Source: Actinocorallia herbida
GTDB lineage: Bacteria > Actinomycetota > Actinomycetes > Streptosporangiales > Streptosporangiaceae
Direction: 5' to 3'
DNA length: 64,000 bases
NCBI RefSeq assembly: GCF_003751225.1
Contig: NZ_RJKE01000001.1
Location: 5,952,001-6,016,000 of the forward strand
Notes under the pieces: model-generated
What the model saw: only the letters and a program-made list of their open reading frames with translations
What the model was told of the DNA's origin: nothing
Databases searched by the model: none
Position numbers and translations under genes: made by a program
Shown: positions 18,935 through 27,051 of the stretch, in pieces
Numbering within the stretch: the first letter of the stretch is position 1
How the letters are laid out: every line of letters begins with the position of its first letter

Positions 18935-20476
18935 ATGTATCTGACACAGGGCTTTCACCGTTCGCTGCAGCAGACGCCCGACGCGGTGATGACCATCTAC
19001 AAGAACCGGGCACGGACCTTTGGCGAAGTGGGCGAACGGGTCGCGCGGCTCGCCGGAGCACTCCAGGGCATCGGGGTCTCTCCGGGAGACCGCGTCGCGA
19101 TCCTGGCGCTCAACTCCGACCGCTACAGCGAACTGCTCCTTGCCGTGCCCTGGGCCGACGCGGTCCTGAACCCGGTGAACACCCGATGGAGCGCCGCCGA
19201 GATCGTCTTCTCGCTGGACGACTGCCAGACCGCCGTCCTCGTGGTCGACGACGCCTTCGCGTCCCTCGTTCCCGCACTGCGCAGTGCCCACCCGGGCCTG
19301 AAGTCGGTGATCTACTGCGGTGAGGGGCCGACGCCCGACGGGATGCTCGACTACGAGCGGCTGATCGCCGAATCGGACGCCGTCGGCGACGCGCGTCGCG
19401 GCGGCGACGCGCTCGCCGGCCTCTTCTACACGGGAGGCACGACCGGCTTCCCCAAGGGCGTCATGCTCAGCCATGCCAACCTGGTCACCTCTGCCCTGGG
19501 GGCTGGGGCGAGCCGGGCACTGTTCAGAAGCGGCGGCACGTACCTTCACGTCGCCCCGATGTTCCACCTGGCCGACTTCACCGGCTGGAACGTGCAACTG
19601 CTCGTCGGCGGCACGCATGTCATGGTTCCGAGCTTCGACGTCCGGATGCTGCTGGAAGTGATCGAACGCAACGGCGTCACCGGAATGACGCTCGTCCCCG
19701 CCATGATCCAGGCCATCGTCGATGACCCGGCGACGGCCGACTTCGATCTGGGAAGCGTCGAGACCATCCTCTACGGTGCGTCACCGATCTCCGAGACGCT
19801 GCTCAAACGAGCCATGGCCGCCTTTCCCAGTGCGGGGTTCACGCAGGCGTACGGCATGACCGAACTGGCGGGCCTGGCGACCTTCCTGACTCCGGAGGAC
19901 CACGCCGAAGGGATCCGCCTGCGTTCGGCCGGCCGGGCGATCCCGCATACCGAAGTGAAGATCATCGATTCGGCGGGCGCCGAACCCGGACCGGGCTGCG
20001 TGGGCGAGGTCGTCGTGCGAGGCGGTCACGTCATGCAGGGCTACTGGAACCGGCCGGACGAGACGACCGCTGCGATCGACGCGGGATGGATGCGGACCGG
20101 CGACGCCGGCTACATGGATCACGCCGGGTACCTCTACGTGGTGGACCGGATCAAGGACATGATCGTCACCGGAGGTGAGAACGTCTACTCGGCCGAGGTG
20201 GAGAACGCGCTGAGCTCGCATCCTGCGGTCGTGGAATGCGCGGTGATCGGGCTGCCCGACGAGCGGTGGGGCGAGCGGGTCCACGGTGTCGTCGTTCTGC
20301 ACGCCGACGCCGAGACCACCGCGCAGGAACTGCGCGACCACGTCAAGAGTCTCATCGCCGGCTACAAGGCACCGCGGTCGTTCGAGTTCACCCCGGCGAT
20401 TCCGCGAACCGCGGCGGGAAAGATCCTCAAACGCACGCTGCGGGAGGAATATCTCGCCGATGTCCCCCGGCGCTGA
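18935..20476 (+). CDS. fadD: FadD-like long-chain acyl-CoA synthetase
   Basis: A 513-residue AMP-forming acyl-CoA ligase. The P-loop is GLFYTGGTTGFPKGVMLSH (about residue 170). YGMTELAG, GWMRTGDAGYMDHAGYLYVVDRIKDMIVTGGENVYSAEVE and the final lysine in TAAGKILKRTLR are standard motifs. It activates fatty or branched carboxylic acids. It is the last gene of the operon, 28 bp after the FadB-like gene, with GGAAGGG as ribosome site, and is followed by a hairpin. Confidence 0.93.
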   Translation: MYLTQGFHRSLQQTPDAVMTIYKNRARTFGEVGERVARLAGALQGIGVSPGDRVAILALNSDRYSELLLAVPWADAVLNPVNTRWSAAEIVFSLDDCQTAVLVVDDAFASLVPALRSAHPGLKSVIYCGEGPTPDGMLDYERLIAESDAVGDARRGGDALAGLFYTGGTTGFPKGVMLSHANLVTSALGAGASRALFRSGGTYLHVAPMFHLADFTGWNVQLLVGGTHVMVPSFDVRMLLEVIERNGVTGMTLVPAMIQAIVDDPATADFDLGSVETILYGASPISETLLKRAMAAFPSAGFTQAYGMTELAGLATFLTPEDHAEGIRLRSAGRAIPHTEVKIIDSAGAEPGPGCVGEVVVRGGHVMQGYWNRPDETTAAIDAGWMRTGDAGYMDHAGYLYVVDRIKDMIVTGGENVYSAEVENALSSHPAVVECAVIGLPDERWGERVHGVVVLHADAETTAQELRDHVKSLIAGYKAPRSFEFTPAIPRTAAGKILKRTLREEYLADVPRR

Positions 20477-20530
20477 CCGACGACGCAGCGCACCGTGCGC
20501 GTCGATCCGGACGGGCACGGCCGAGGGAGG

Positions 20531-20577
20531 GAAACGCTGCGGCCGCTTCCGCCGATGGGCGGCGGCCGTGGCGTTTC
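20531..20577 (+). terminator. Terminator of the beta-oxidation operon
   Basis: GAAACGC at 20531-20537 pairs with GCGTTTC at 20571-20577, with further CGGCC/GGCCG pairing inside. It lies 55 nt after the FadD-like stop codon. No U-tract follows. Confidence 0.6.
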
Positions 20578-20642
20578 TCCACGGATCCCCTTCCGGCCGA
20601 CTGCATTCCTGCGCTCACGTCCCCTCGTCCGCTCAAGATCGA

Positions 20643-20736
20643 CCTCTGAGCTACCGGGTAACGGGCGACGGCGAGACGCTCATCGTCTTCGACGGAGGGT
20701 TCGTTCAGCACGCGATGACAGCTACGCTCGACCATC
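20643..20736 (+). pseudogene. N-terminal fragment of an alpha/beta hydrolase
   Basis: About 30 codons read PLSYRVTGDGETLIVFDGGF, matching the first strands and oxyanion region of small alpha/beta hydrolases, which usually have HGG where this has DGG. The frame then breaks and the sequence changes abruptly to an integrase fragment. No catalytic region follows, so this is a truncated relic. It is the first piece of a mosaic of fragments. Confidence 0.45.
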
Positions 20737-20850
20737 CAGGTCAGCTTCCGCTCCACCGTCTACATCACCACCGAATACCACCCCACGGGCGAACCCGGCT
20801 GGTTCCACAAACCCCACCCCAAGAACGGGGACTGGCGCCGGGCATGGGCC
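20737..20850 (+). pseudogene. Internal fragment of a tyrosine recombinase
   Basis: The translation STVYITTEYHPTGEPGW and then HPKNGDWRR aligns with STSYITAKYNPTGRSGW and PKNGDWRR in the integrase at 29079-30433. The piece lacks both the N-terminus and the catalytic C-terminus. It is a divergent homologue, not a recent copy, so a second related element once inserted here. Its reading frame is intact where the larger integrase has lost one base. Confidence 0.6.
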
Positions 20851-20912
20851 GGCATTCGCGCCGGTGCGTCCGCCGGCCGAACCGGTACACCCGGTGCGGG
20901 CCCTCCGGACAT

Positions 20913-21573
20913 CTACCGTGGCTGCACGACCTCGTCCGCCTCACGGTCGCCGGTGTTCCGGATCTCCACTGTGACGTTGAACCAGCTTCCCGGCTGGACC
21001 TCGGACGCGGCGGACTCGAGATCGCCATAGGCGAACTGCGCGTAGCCGAGACCGTGGCCGAAGGGGAACAGCGGACGCGCCGAACCGTCGATGTAGCCGT
21101 AGTCGTCCTCGCCTCCAGGGGTGTCATACCCGCTTCCCACGCAGCTGCCGTGGAACACCGGGATCTGCCCGATCGAGGCAGGGAAGGACACCGGCAGCCG
21201 TCCTGCGGGCGCGGTGTTCCCCACGATGACGTCCGCGAGGGCGAGCCCGGCGGCGGGGCCGAGCAGCGGCGCCCAGATGACGGCGCCGGCGCCCCGGCAG
21301 ATGCGGTCGAGCAGCAGCGGGCGACCGCTGACGACGATCACGGCGGTGGGTGCCCCGGTCGCGACCACCGCGGCGATGAGGTCCTCCTGGTCTCCGGAAG
21401 GCGCAGGTCTGCCGATCGACCTGCTCTCCAGCAGTCACGTCACCGACCCAGCCCGTACGCTCGCCCACGACCACTACGGCGACGTCCGCGTCCTTCGCCG
21501 CCCCGGCGGCTGCGGCAACGTCGTCCGCGGTGGTTCCTTCCGGCCCCCGAACGGAGCCTTGAGCAGCCTCCAG
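20913..21573 (-). pseudogene. C-terminal relic of a GH3 glycoside hydrolase
   Basis: Read on the minus strand, GTTADDVAAAAGAAKDADVAVV and then GERTGWVGDVTAGEQVDR is followed, after a frameshift near 21415, by RPAPSGDQEDLIAAVVATGAPTAVIVVSGRP. Further on comes ARPLFPFGHGLGYAQFAYGDLE, a hallmark of GH3 beta-xylosidases/glucosidases. It stops at DEVVQPR where intact enzymes continue as EVVQLYV. A stop codon blocks the frame at 21574-21576. The catalytic N-terminal domain is missing. It is not a copy of the intact GH3 at 30.6-33 kb, because sequences differ widely. Confidence 0.7.
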
Positions 21574-21795
21574 CTACCGTTGCGCCAGGTAGTCCGCAGC
21601 GCGCGTTGGATCTCGGACTGCGCCGGCAGAGTCTGGTCAGTGCGTCAGTAGGAGCGGGACGGTAGCTGGGCTTCCCCCAGTGCGACGGACATGATCTTCC
21701 CCGATTTCGTGGACTCACTGCTGAGGAGATCAGGCTCGGCTGCAACGAAACCCGTCGGCACTCCTGGGCGAAGGCATGGAGGTCTCGAGGGTGTC

Positions 21796-22358
21796 TCAGG
21801 GACTCGGTTCAGCGGAGGTGGTACTGCCGCCGGTCCGCAGATGGGCGATCTGTCCCCATACCAGCGCGACCATCTCTGGTGGCACTTCTGCTGGCATATG
21901 GGTCAGGCGCTCGGAGAGGATATTCGGGTCGAGGATGCCTGCGGCGATCAGGGACAGGACGTAGGTCGCGTCCTTCTCTCGGCTTGCAATGGCTTTCGCT
22001 GCTGCGAGGTCATGTGGTTCGGGAGCGTAGGCGACGACCTCATTCGGCAGTCCTTCGAAGCGAATAAGCCGCTGCCTCCAGCCCTCGGGCAGTTTGGCCG
22101 TGTTCAGCCCAACGCCTTGAGCGTAGACATCGTGTTCCTCGTGGTAGCGCGAGTACTCACCGAGCGCACCGTCAACGATGTCCGACTTTCCTCGTCACCA
22201 TCCAGGAACGCCACGTCCACCTCCACGGACGCCGTCGCCTCAGCGGGAAGCCGCTCTTCCGGAACCGCCGCGAGGATCGCCTGGCTACCGACCACCAGAA
22301 TCTCTCCGCCGAGCCTGCTGATCAGTATCAGCAGGTCGTCCAACTCTTCGCGCTTCAC
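21796..22358 (-). pseudogene. DUF6036-like nucleotidyltransferase-fold gene, frameshifted
   Basis: The first frame from GTG 22358 begins KREELDDLLILISRLGGEILVVGSQAIL, a VVGS(Q)A motif of DUF6036/AbiEii-like nucleotidyltransferase-fold proteins, and continues to VDVAFLDGDEES. The second frame then continues as DIVDGALGEYSRYHEEHDVYAQGVG, KLPEGWRQRLIRFEG and PEPHDLAAAKAIASREKD, ending near 21796. One base is missing near 22185, at a GGAAAG run. The gene is coupled by GTGA overlap to the small gene upstream. It is either a dead toxin-like gene or a sequencing error. Confidence 0.65.
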
Positions 22359-22789
22359 CCCTCGACACTAGTCTCGGTCGGCTCCGCAGACCGCTTGTTC
22401 ACCCGAGCCCAGTACCTGCCGAACTCCGCAAGGAGGCGTTCCCGATCCTCCTGGGCCAGCACCCCCGCGAAAGGCGTGTTCTGCCGCAATTCCACCGCCT
22501 CCGGATCGCGCGACAAAAGCACTTCGATCACTGCATCGACCCCGGAATCCAGAACGATCCTCCACCGCACGAACCAGGGGTTATGCCCCCACCCCTCCCT
22601 TCCCCGCATCCGCTCCAGATTCCGACGAGCCGTCCCCAGCACACGATCAGCGTCCGACTCCAACTCCGCAACCACCGCACGGTTCAACCACAAAGACCGC
22701 TCCGCCTCACGAGACAGCCGACGCTCAGACACCGACACGAAACGCTCGACCGCCTCGCGGTCCGCATCATCCACCGACCCCTCCGACAT
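22355..22789 (-). CDS. Hypothetical small partner of the DUF6036-like gene
   Basis: A protein of about 144 residues starting at MSEGSVDDADREAVERFVSVSERRLSREAERSLWLNRAV. It is charged and mainly helical, with WGHNPWFVRWRIVLDSGVDAVIEVLLSRDPEAVELRQNTPFAGVL in the second half. I do not recognise a named family. Its stop overlaps the start of the DUF6036-like gene, and this two-gene order suggests a toxin-antitoxin-like or AbiE-like pair. An earlier in-frame start at 22921 is less likely because the added residues are low-complexity. Confidence 0.6.
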   Translation of the reverse strand: MSEGSVDDADREAVERFVSVSERRLSREAERSLWLNRAVVAELESDADRVLGTARRNLERMRGREGWGHNPWFVRWRIVLDSGVDAVIEVLLSRDPEAVELRQNTPFAGVLAQEDRERLLAEFGRYWARVNKRSAEPTETSVEG

Positions 22790-22975
22790 GGCGAGAAGTC
22801 TACTCACGAGCCCTGCCGCGCCATGGGTTGAGCTTCCCTGCGCGATGAACGGTCCGCCCTGAGCGCCAACGCCGACCGCGCAGCACGGCCCCTTGGCACC
22901 CGCTGCGCGCGACTCCGCCACCCCTCGGGGACAGGCGACGAGCGGGCCGCCGATTGGAGCGACAGCCCTGTGCCG

Positions 22976-23578
22976 TCAAGCGTCCCTGCTCGCTTCTCCC
23001 GGGGCCGAGCGAGGCAGGAGACCTTTCAGATCCAGCCTGATCTCGAAAGGCACAGGACGCTCAATGACGTCTCGGAAGATTCCGGCGGCCACGTAGGCCC
23101 TGGTCGGCGCATCCAGCTCATAGACGTTCACGACCGGCGTCGTTCCCTCATCCTCGATGCACCAGTAGTGCGGGATGCCCGCCTCTGCGTACTTGCGAAG
23201 TTTGACGGTGCGGTCCCGGTGCGCGGACTCCGGTGAGACGACCTCCACGACCAGCATCACGTCCTGCGGCGCGAACCAGGTGCGGTTCGGATCGTAGGGC
23301 GCGGACGTCACCAAGAGATCGGGCTCCGGGCGGTTGCGCGCGTCCAGCCGGATCGTCATCTCCCGCTCAACCTCGACGCCTTCCCCCGCCTGCTCCATCA
23401 AGGCCATGGTCAAGGCCGTGACGAGGCGGCCGTGCCAGGCCCGCTGCGGCGACATCATGAAGACGAGTGCTCCATCGATCAGCTCGGTGTGACGTGGCGC
23501 CTCAACGAGGCGGTCGAGATCTTCGGCGAACCATCCCTCCTCCCGCGGAGGAGTCATCCAGTCCGGCAGAGCGCTCAT
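22976..23578 (-). CDS. Uma2 family (DUF820) restriction-endonuclease-fold protein
   Basis: A 200-residue Uma2/DUF820 protein. Marks are the HTELIDGALVFMMSPQRAWHGRLV segment, RPEPDLLVTSAPYD, and VMLVVEVVSPESAHRDRTVKLRKYAEAGIPHYWCIE. In this family an Asp of the PDLL motif, a Glu of the EVVSP motif and a Lys of the KLRKYAEAG helix form the PD-(D/E)XK-like site. Family members are abundant in cyanobacteria and actinomycetes; their cellular role is unproven. The ATG at 23578 fits the conserved N-terminus. It is a single-gene unit in the island. Confidence 0.85.
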   Translation of the reverse strand: MSALPDWMTPPREEGWFAEDLDRLVEAPRHTELIDGALVFMMSPQRAWHGRLVTALTMALMEQAGEGVEVEREMTIRLDARNRPEPDLLVTSAPYDPNRTWFAPQDVMLVVEVVSPESAHRDRTVKLRKYAEAGIPHYWCIEDEGTTPVVNVYELDAPTRAYVAAGIFRDVIERPVPFEIRLDLKGLLPRSAPGEASRDA

Positions 23579-23938
23579 GAGACCACCGTAGCGACTCGAC
23601 CACCACCCAGGCCACCAGGCCAGACGATCTCTCGGCGCCGACCTTGCCCGCCACCACTTCAAGCCCGCTCGGCTCTACCCGAACTCGTGAAACCTGGCCA
23701 GAGGCCACAGCAAAACCACCCAAGAACCAACAGAATGGCCCCTGCGACAGGCAAGGGAGGAGAGACCTTCATCGCCCTCCCCTCCCCCGCCCTGGACAGC
23801 AGCGAACCCGCGACCACTCCCTGACACCCGGTGCGCCGCATCACCATCGCGATCAGGCCGCTAACTTTTTCGCTAACACGGTTACCGCCGCGGCCCACAG
23901 GGCAGAGTCCCAACGGCAGCCAAAACCGCTGGTCAGAG

Positions 23939-24003
23939 CTACAATCCAAGATCCCGGCTAATGATCATTTTCATGATCTCGTTGGAGCCGGCCCAAATAG
24001 ATC
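23939..24003 (-). pseudogene. C-terminal relic of an acyl-CoA dehydrogenase
   Basis: The minus strand reads WAGSNEIMKMIISRDLGL and then stops at 23939-23941. This is the canonical end of acyl-CoA dehydrogenases (compare YAGTNEIMREIIGRDMG at 15.5 kb in this window). The frame upstream is broken: RVQP lies in another frame. No other part of the gene remains nearby. Confidence 0.65.
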
Positions 24004-24222
24004 ATGGACCCTTTGGGCTGCACACGAATCCATAGAACAGCAGGTCAGAAGAATACTAGACGCTGACTAGTGGAGCCCAGTCGTCCCGAGTGCCTTTCGG
24101 TCATCTAACAAATGATCTAACGAATCCGGTACGAAGCTTCGACCCCTATGGGTAGCGCGCCGGTCAACAGGAGCCGCACGAGGCCACCGACCTCCCATAA
24201 CGCTGAGTTACTTAGGCCATGT

Positions 24223-24395
24223 CTCACGGGGTACTCGGAGAGATTCTTCGGTAGCACGCAAGTGCGGCTGTGAGAACTATGTCGGCTGCAAACATGGTCC
24301 GTTGCGGACCTTGCAGAGAGTGCGGCCGCATTCCAAAAGCCAGGAGATAGTGCATTCGAGCTTCCAGCGATGCGTGCCAAGCCCGATATTCGCGG
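24223..24395 (-). mobile_element. Relic of an IS5-family-like transposase C-terminus
   Basis: One frame gives GLGTHRWKLECTISWLLECGRTL, resembling the (G)xxRW.VERT.SWL..(F)RRL segment with the catalytic Glu of IS5-type DDE transposases. Another frame gives TMFAADIVLTAALACYRRI, like the conserved end IHxAFLxLAxxLIxxRRL, and stops at 24223-24225. At least one frameshift separates them. Terminal repeats were not found. The element is dead. Confidence 0.55.
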
Positions 24396-24553
24396 CCGTT
24401 GCCTGCACGGGCATTGCGTTGGGCAATCCTGGCCCACAGAGCCGTCTTTTTGGCTGAAAATAATCACACGCCCCATTGCTGCCGGCCTGGCGGGCCGCCA
24501 GGCCGGGAACAAAATACGAAATATAGTTTTCGTACTCAAAACCGATATCAACG

Positions 24554-26485
24554 CTAAATGTCTTCGAGTTCCCCGGTGGCGATGCGGGCAACCTGGGCAG
24601 GGCCTGGGTGCTCGATGGTGCTGACAGTGGGATGGTCGTAGTCGAAGTCGATCTGTGCTTGGTTTCCTCGGTACGTGTCAGGAAGTTCGTTGTCGGCGAT
24701 GATGAATTGGAGCTTTCCTGGCCGGGCATCAGCCTGCGTGGTGAGTCTTCGATACATTGCTGCGGCGACGTTCGTGGCGGTATTGAGGGCGAGGCGCGGA
24801 CTGTCGATAATAAGAAAGGCCGGGTACAAGGTATCGTTGCGGCGAACGGCAACAGCGAGCAGTGAACACCAGTATGCGATCTGAGTGGCGGTGGTAACAC
24901 CGCCCGCCAATTGGCTCTTGCTGGAGAAGACCGTTCCGTTGATGACGGGCAGGTAGTTCTCAGGGTCGATAGACGCCTGAGTGATCGTTGGGATAGCGAT
25001 GTCGCGAACAGCCTTGTCGAACTCCACGCTGACCTGTTCGATGACCTCCGCTCGACGTTCATCGAGCTCGCGGGTCGCCGCGTTGAGCCTGCTCTTTGAG
25101 TTCTCTCGCGCAACGCGAAGTTGATCAGCGGCGGCTTCTAGGTCTGCAACGCTATCCCACTGCCGAAGGACAGCCTCCCAACGCTCTTTATTTGCCGCTG
25201 CGGCAGCGGCTTGGCTCGAGAGATCGGTGAATGCCTGCAGTCGCGGGGAGACGCGGAGCGAGGTGCGTTCTTCGAGGGTCTTGGTCAGGTAGGAAATGAG
25301 ACGTTCGCGCTCCTCGCTCAGCCGGAGAACCACCGCGTGCTGTTCAGAGAGAATGCGCTCTTGCATGCTCATCTCGCTAAGCTGTTCGGTCAGCTGCCGC
25401 ACTTCGTAATGATCATGTTCAGTCGGCGTGGAGACCGGATCGCTCTGGAGGCACAGTCGGCATGACCCCGCAGGAACCGTGCGTTTCTTGATGGATTGCA
25501 TGCATCGGGGACACACGGTGAACTCGATGTCGGCCAAGCGCTCGCCCGCATCGCGCATCCGGTTGAGCCGACCGAGGTCCGTTTGAACCCGGGTTCGTTC
25601 GGCGTTGTTATGGGCCTGTCGGCGAGCTAGGTCGATCGCGGCGGCTCGGCTGTCAGCCAAGCCGCGTTCGGCTTCGGTCAGCAGGTCGCGGAGGGTCTGG
25701 GTTTCCCGGTCGAGCACTGGGTCGATTGCATCGCGCAGCTCTTCCAGGCGACTTTGCGTCCGGGTGAGGGTCTGCTCAGCCGCGTTCTGGGCACCCAGGG
25801 CATCATCTCGGCTTCTGGTGCCGCTGTCGCGAAGAAATTGCACAACGGTGTCGCGCCTAGCCTCAGCATCGGCGATCTCACCCTTCAAAGCGTTGATTTC
25901 GGAGCGCAGTTTGAGCAGGTCGGGGCTGACGAGATCGAACAGGAGCTCAAAAACCGCTCTGCGCTTGGGTTCTCGGACGGTTTCGCGGCTGTAGGCGATG
26001 TCGCGGTTGATCTGGCTCTGCGGGATGTACAGGTAGGTGAAGATGTCGTTGAAGGTGATGCGGTTGCCTGGCCGGGTGCTGTTGCCGCTGGCGGCAGCTC
26101 GGAGGTCGTCGGGTAGGCCGAAGCAGTTCAGCAGCAGGGAGTTGAGACTGGGTTGTCCGGCGCCGACATGGTGGTCGGGGAGCTGCTGCTGGTCGATCAC
26201 ATCGAAGACGCGTACGGTTTTGCGCTTCGCCCTGTCGAGGCTGCGAGTGAGCCGTAGCCGGTGGTCACCGATCCGAACGAGCAGGCCAACCGACTCGACG
26301 TGCAGCTCAGCGACCTCTGCGAGGGTGGCGGTGCCGCCGAACCCGAACTTGATCAGTTCTAGAAGTGTGGTCTTGCCAGCACCGGAAGGCCCGGCTAGCA
26401 CGGTGAGGTCAGCGCTGAACACGTATTGGACCGGACCGTTGGTGGTCTCCAGCTGGATGGTCTCGATCCGAAAGCGTGTGGTCAC
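24554..26485 (-). CDS. Rad50/SMC-like ABC ATPase of a three-component conflict system
   Basis: A 643-residue SMC/Rad50-like ATPase. Walker A is GPSGAGKTT at residues 32-40. Long coiled-coil regions span about 185-320 and 350-500. Between them are two CxxC pairs (CPRC 325-328, CRLC 342-345), like the Rad50 zinc hook that dimerises two coiled coils. After the second coil come a signature-like LAGGVTTATQIAYW and a Walker B-like FLIIDSPRLALN. The protein starts with a GTG overlapping the stop of the preceding gene. ATPases of this form occur with a middle protein and a nuclease in ABC-three-component systems, thought to act against foreign DNA. It is the last gene of the operon. Confidence 0.85.
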   Translation of the reverse strand: MTTRFRIETIQLETTNGPVQYVFSADLTVLAGPSGAGKTTLLELIKFGFGGTATLAEVAELHVESVGLLVRIGDHRLRLTRSLDRAKRKTVRVFDVIDQQQLPDHHVGAGQPSLNSLLLNCFGLPDDLRAAASGNSTRPGNRITFNDIFTYLYIPQSQINRDIAYSRETVREPKRRAVFELLFDLVSPDLLKLRSEINALKGEIADAEARRDTVVQFLRDSGTRSRDDALGAQNAAEQTLTRTQSRLEELRDAIDPVLDRETQTLRDLLTEAERGLADSRAAAIDLARRQAHNNAERTRVQTDLGRLNRMRDAGERLADIEFTVCPRCMQSIKKRTVPAGSCRLCLQSDPVSTPTEHDHYEVRQLTEQLSEMSMQERILSEQHAVVLRLSEERERLISYLTKTLEERTSLRVSPRLQAFTDLSSQAAAAAANKERWEAVLRQWDSVADLEAAADQLRVARENSKSRLNAATRELDERRAEVIEQVSVEFDKAVRDIAIPTITQASIDPENYLPVINGTVFSSKSQLAGGVTTATQIAYWCSLLAVAVRRNDTLYPAFLIIDSPRLALNTATNVAAAMYRRLTTQADARPGKLQFIIADNELPDTYRGNQAQIDFDYDHPTVSTIEHPGPAQVARIATGELEDI

Positions 26486-27051
26486 CGGATCACCTGCCGA
26501 TGGGGACGGTCCATGAGATCAGCCAATCGGTCGTAGATAAGGTTCTTCAGCGCGCTGCCGGTGAGTCCCGACGAGACCTCGGCAATGACAGCACTGCGGT
26601 CGGCAATCTCCCTCCACTCCTCGCTGGCGGCGAGCTGGCTTGCTAGCCGGCGTCCATCGGGGGTCGCAGCGACCGCTACGCTTCCTTTGCGCGCGCGGGT
26701 GTAGCGAATCAATCCCCGGCCGATCAACGCGCCAAGGATGGCGTAGTAGCGGTCGTCCCAAGGGCCGTACTTGTAGCGCGTCATCGGTGCTTCGACTTCG
26801 GTGCGTGCCTGTGTCTCTTCAACATCAAGATGCAGCCGTGGGTCCGTGCGGTCTAGGCGGTCTAGGACGTCGGGCGCGAGCGCGGGGTAGCGAAGCAGGA
26901 AGTCGAGCTTGGCCAGTTTGGTCAGGCCATCGAGTTTGCGTCCGTGTTCCTTCAGATCCGAGACGGCTGTCACCAGTAGCAGCACCCGGGCCTGGTGATA
27001 GGCGAGATCCTCTCGGAGAAGCACGAGCTCCTCAGCATCAGGTTCGATCAT
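26482..27051 (-). CDS. Middle component of an ABC-three-component-like system
   Basis: A 189-residue protein starting at MIEPDAEELVLLREDLAYHQARVLLLVTAV. GLTKLAKLDFLLRYPALAPDVL and MTRYKYGPWDDRYYAILGALIGRGLIRYTRA resemble the winged-helix-like middle proteins (ABC-3C MC) that link the ATPase to its effector. The assignment rests on these motifs and on gene order; I cannot run a profile search. The ATG at 27051 overlaps the stop of the nuclease-like gene, and its own stop overlaps the ATPase start, so the three products are probably made in fixed ratio. Confidence 0.7.
   Translation of the reverse strand: MIEPDAEELVLLREDLAYHQARVLLLVTAVSDLKEHGRKLDGLTKLAKLDFLLRYPALAPDVLDRLDRTDPRLHLDVEETQARTEVEAPMTRYKYGPWDDRYYAILGALIGRGLIRYTRARKGSVAVAATPDGRRLASQLAASEEWREIADRSAVIAEVSSGLTGSALKNLIYDRLADLMDRPHRQVIR

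Larger units (their letters stand above)
23579..24553. other. Gene-poor region with relics only
   Basis: No intact gene is evident in these 975 bases. Two decayed fragments are recognisable, an acyl-CoA dehydrogenase C-terminus and a transposase C-terminus, described separately. Base composition falls between about 23.85 and 24.55 kb (more A and T than the flanks), consistent with acquired and eroding DNA. Confidence 0.6.

Noticed and set aside
20286-21665. A long plus-strand frame through the mosaic region
   Set aside because: It begins inside the FadD-like gene and passes through fragments in mixed frames; it is chance openness from high GC.
24117-24551. A 144-codon minus-strand frame
   Set aside because: It crosses the transposase relic in the wrong frame for most of its length and has no coherent protein signal.
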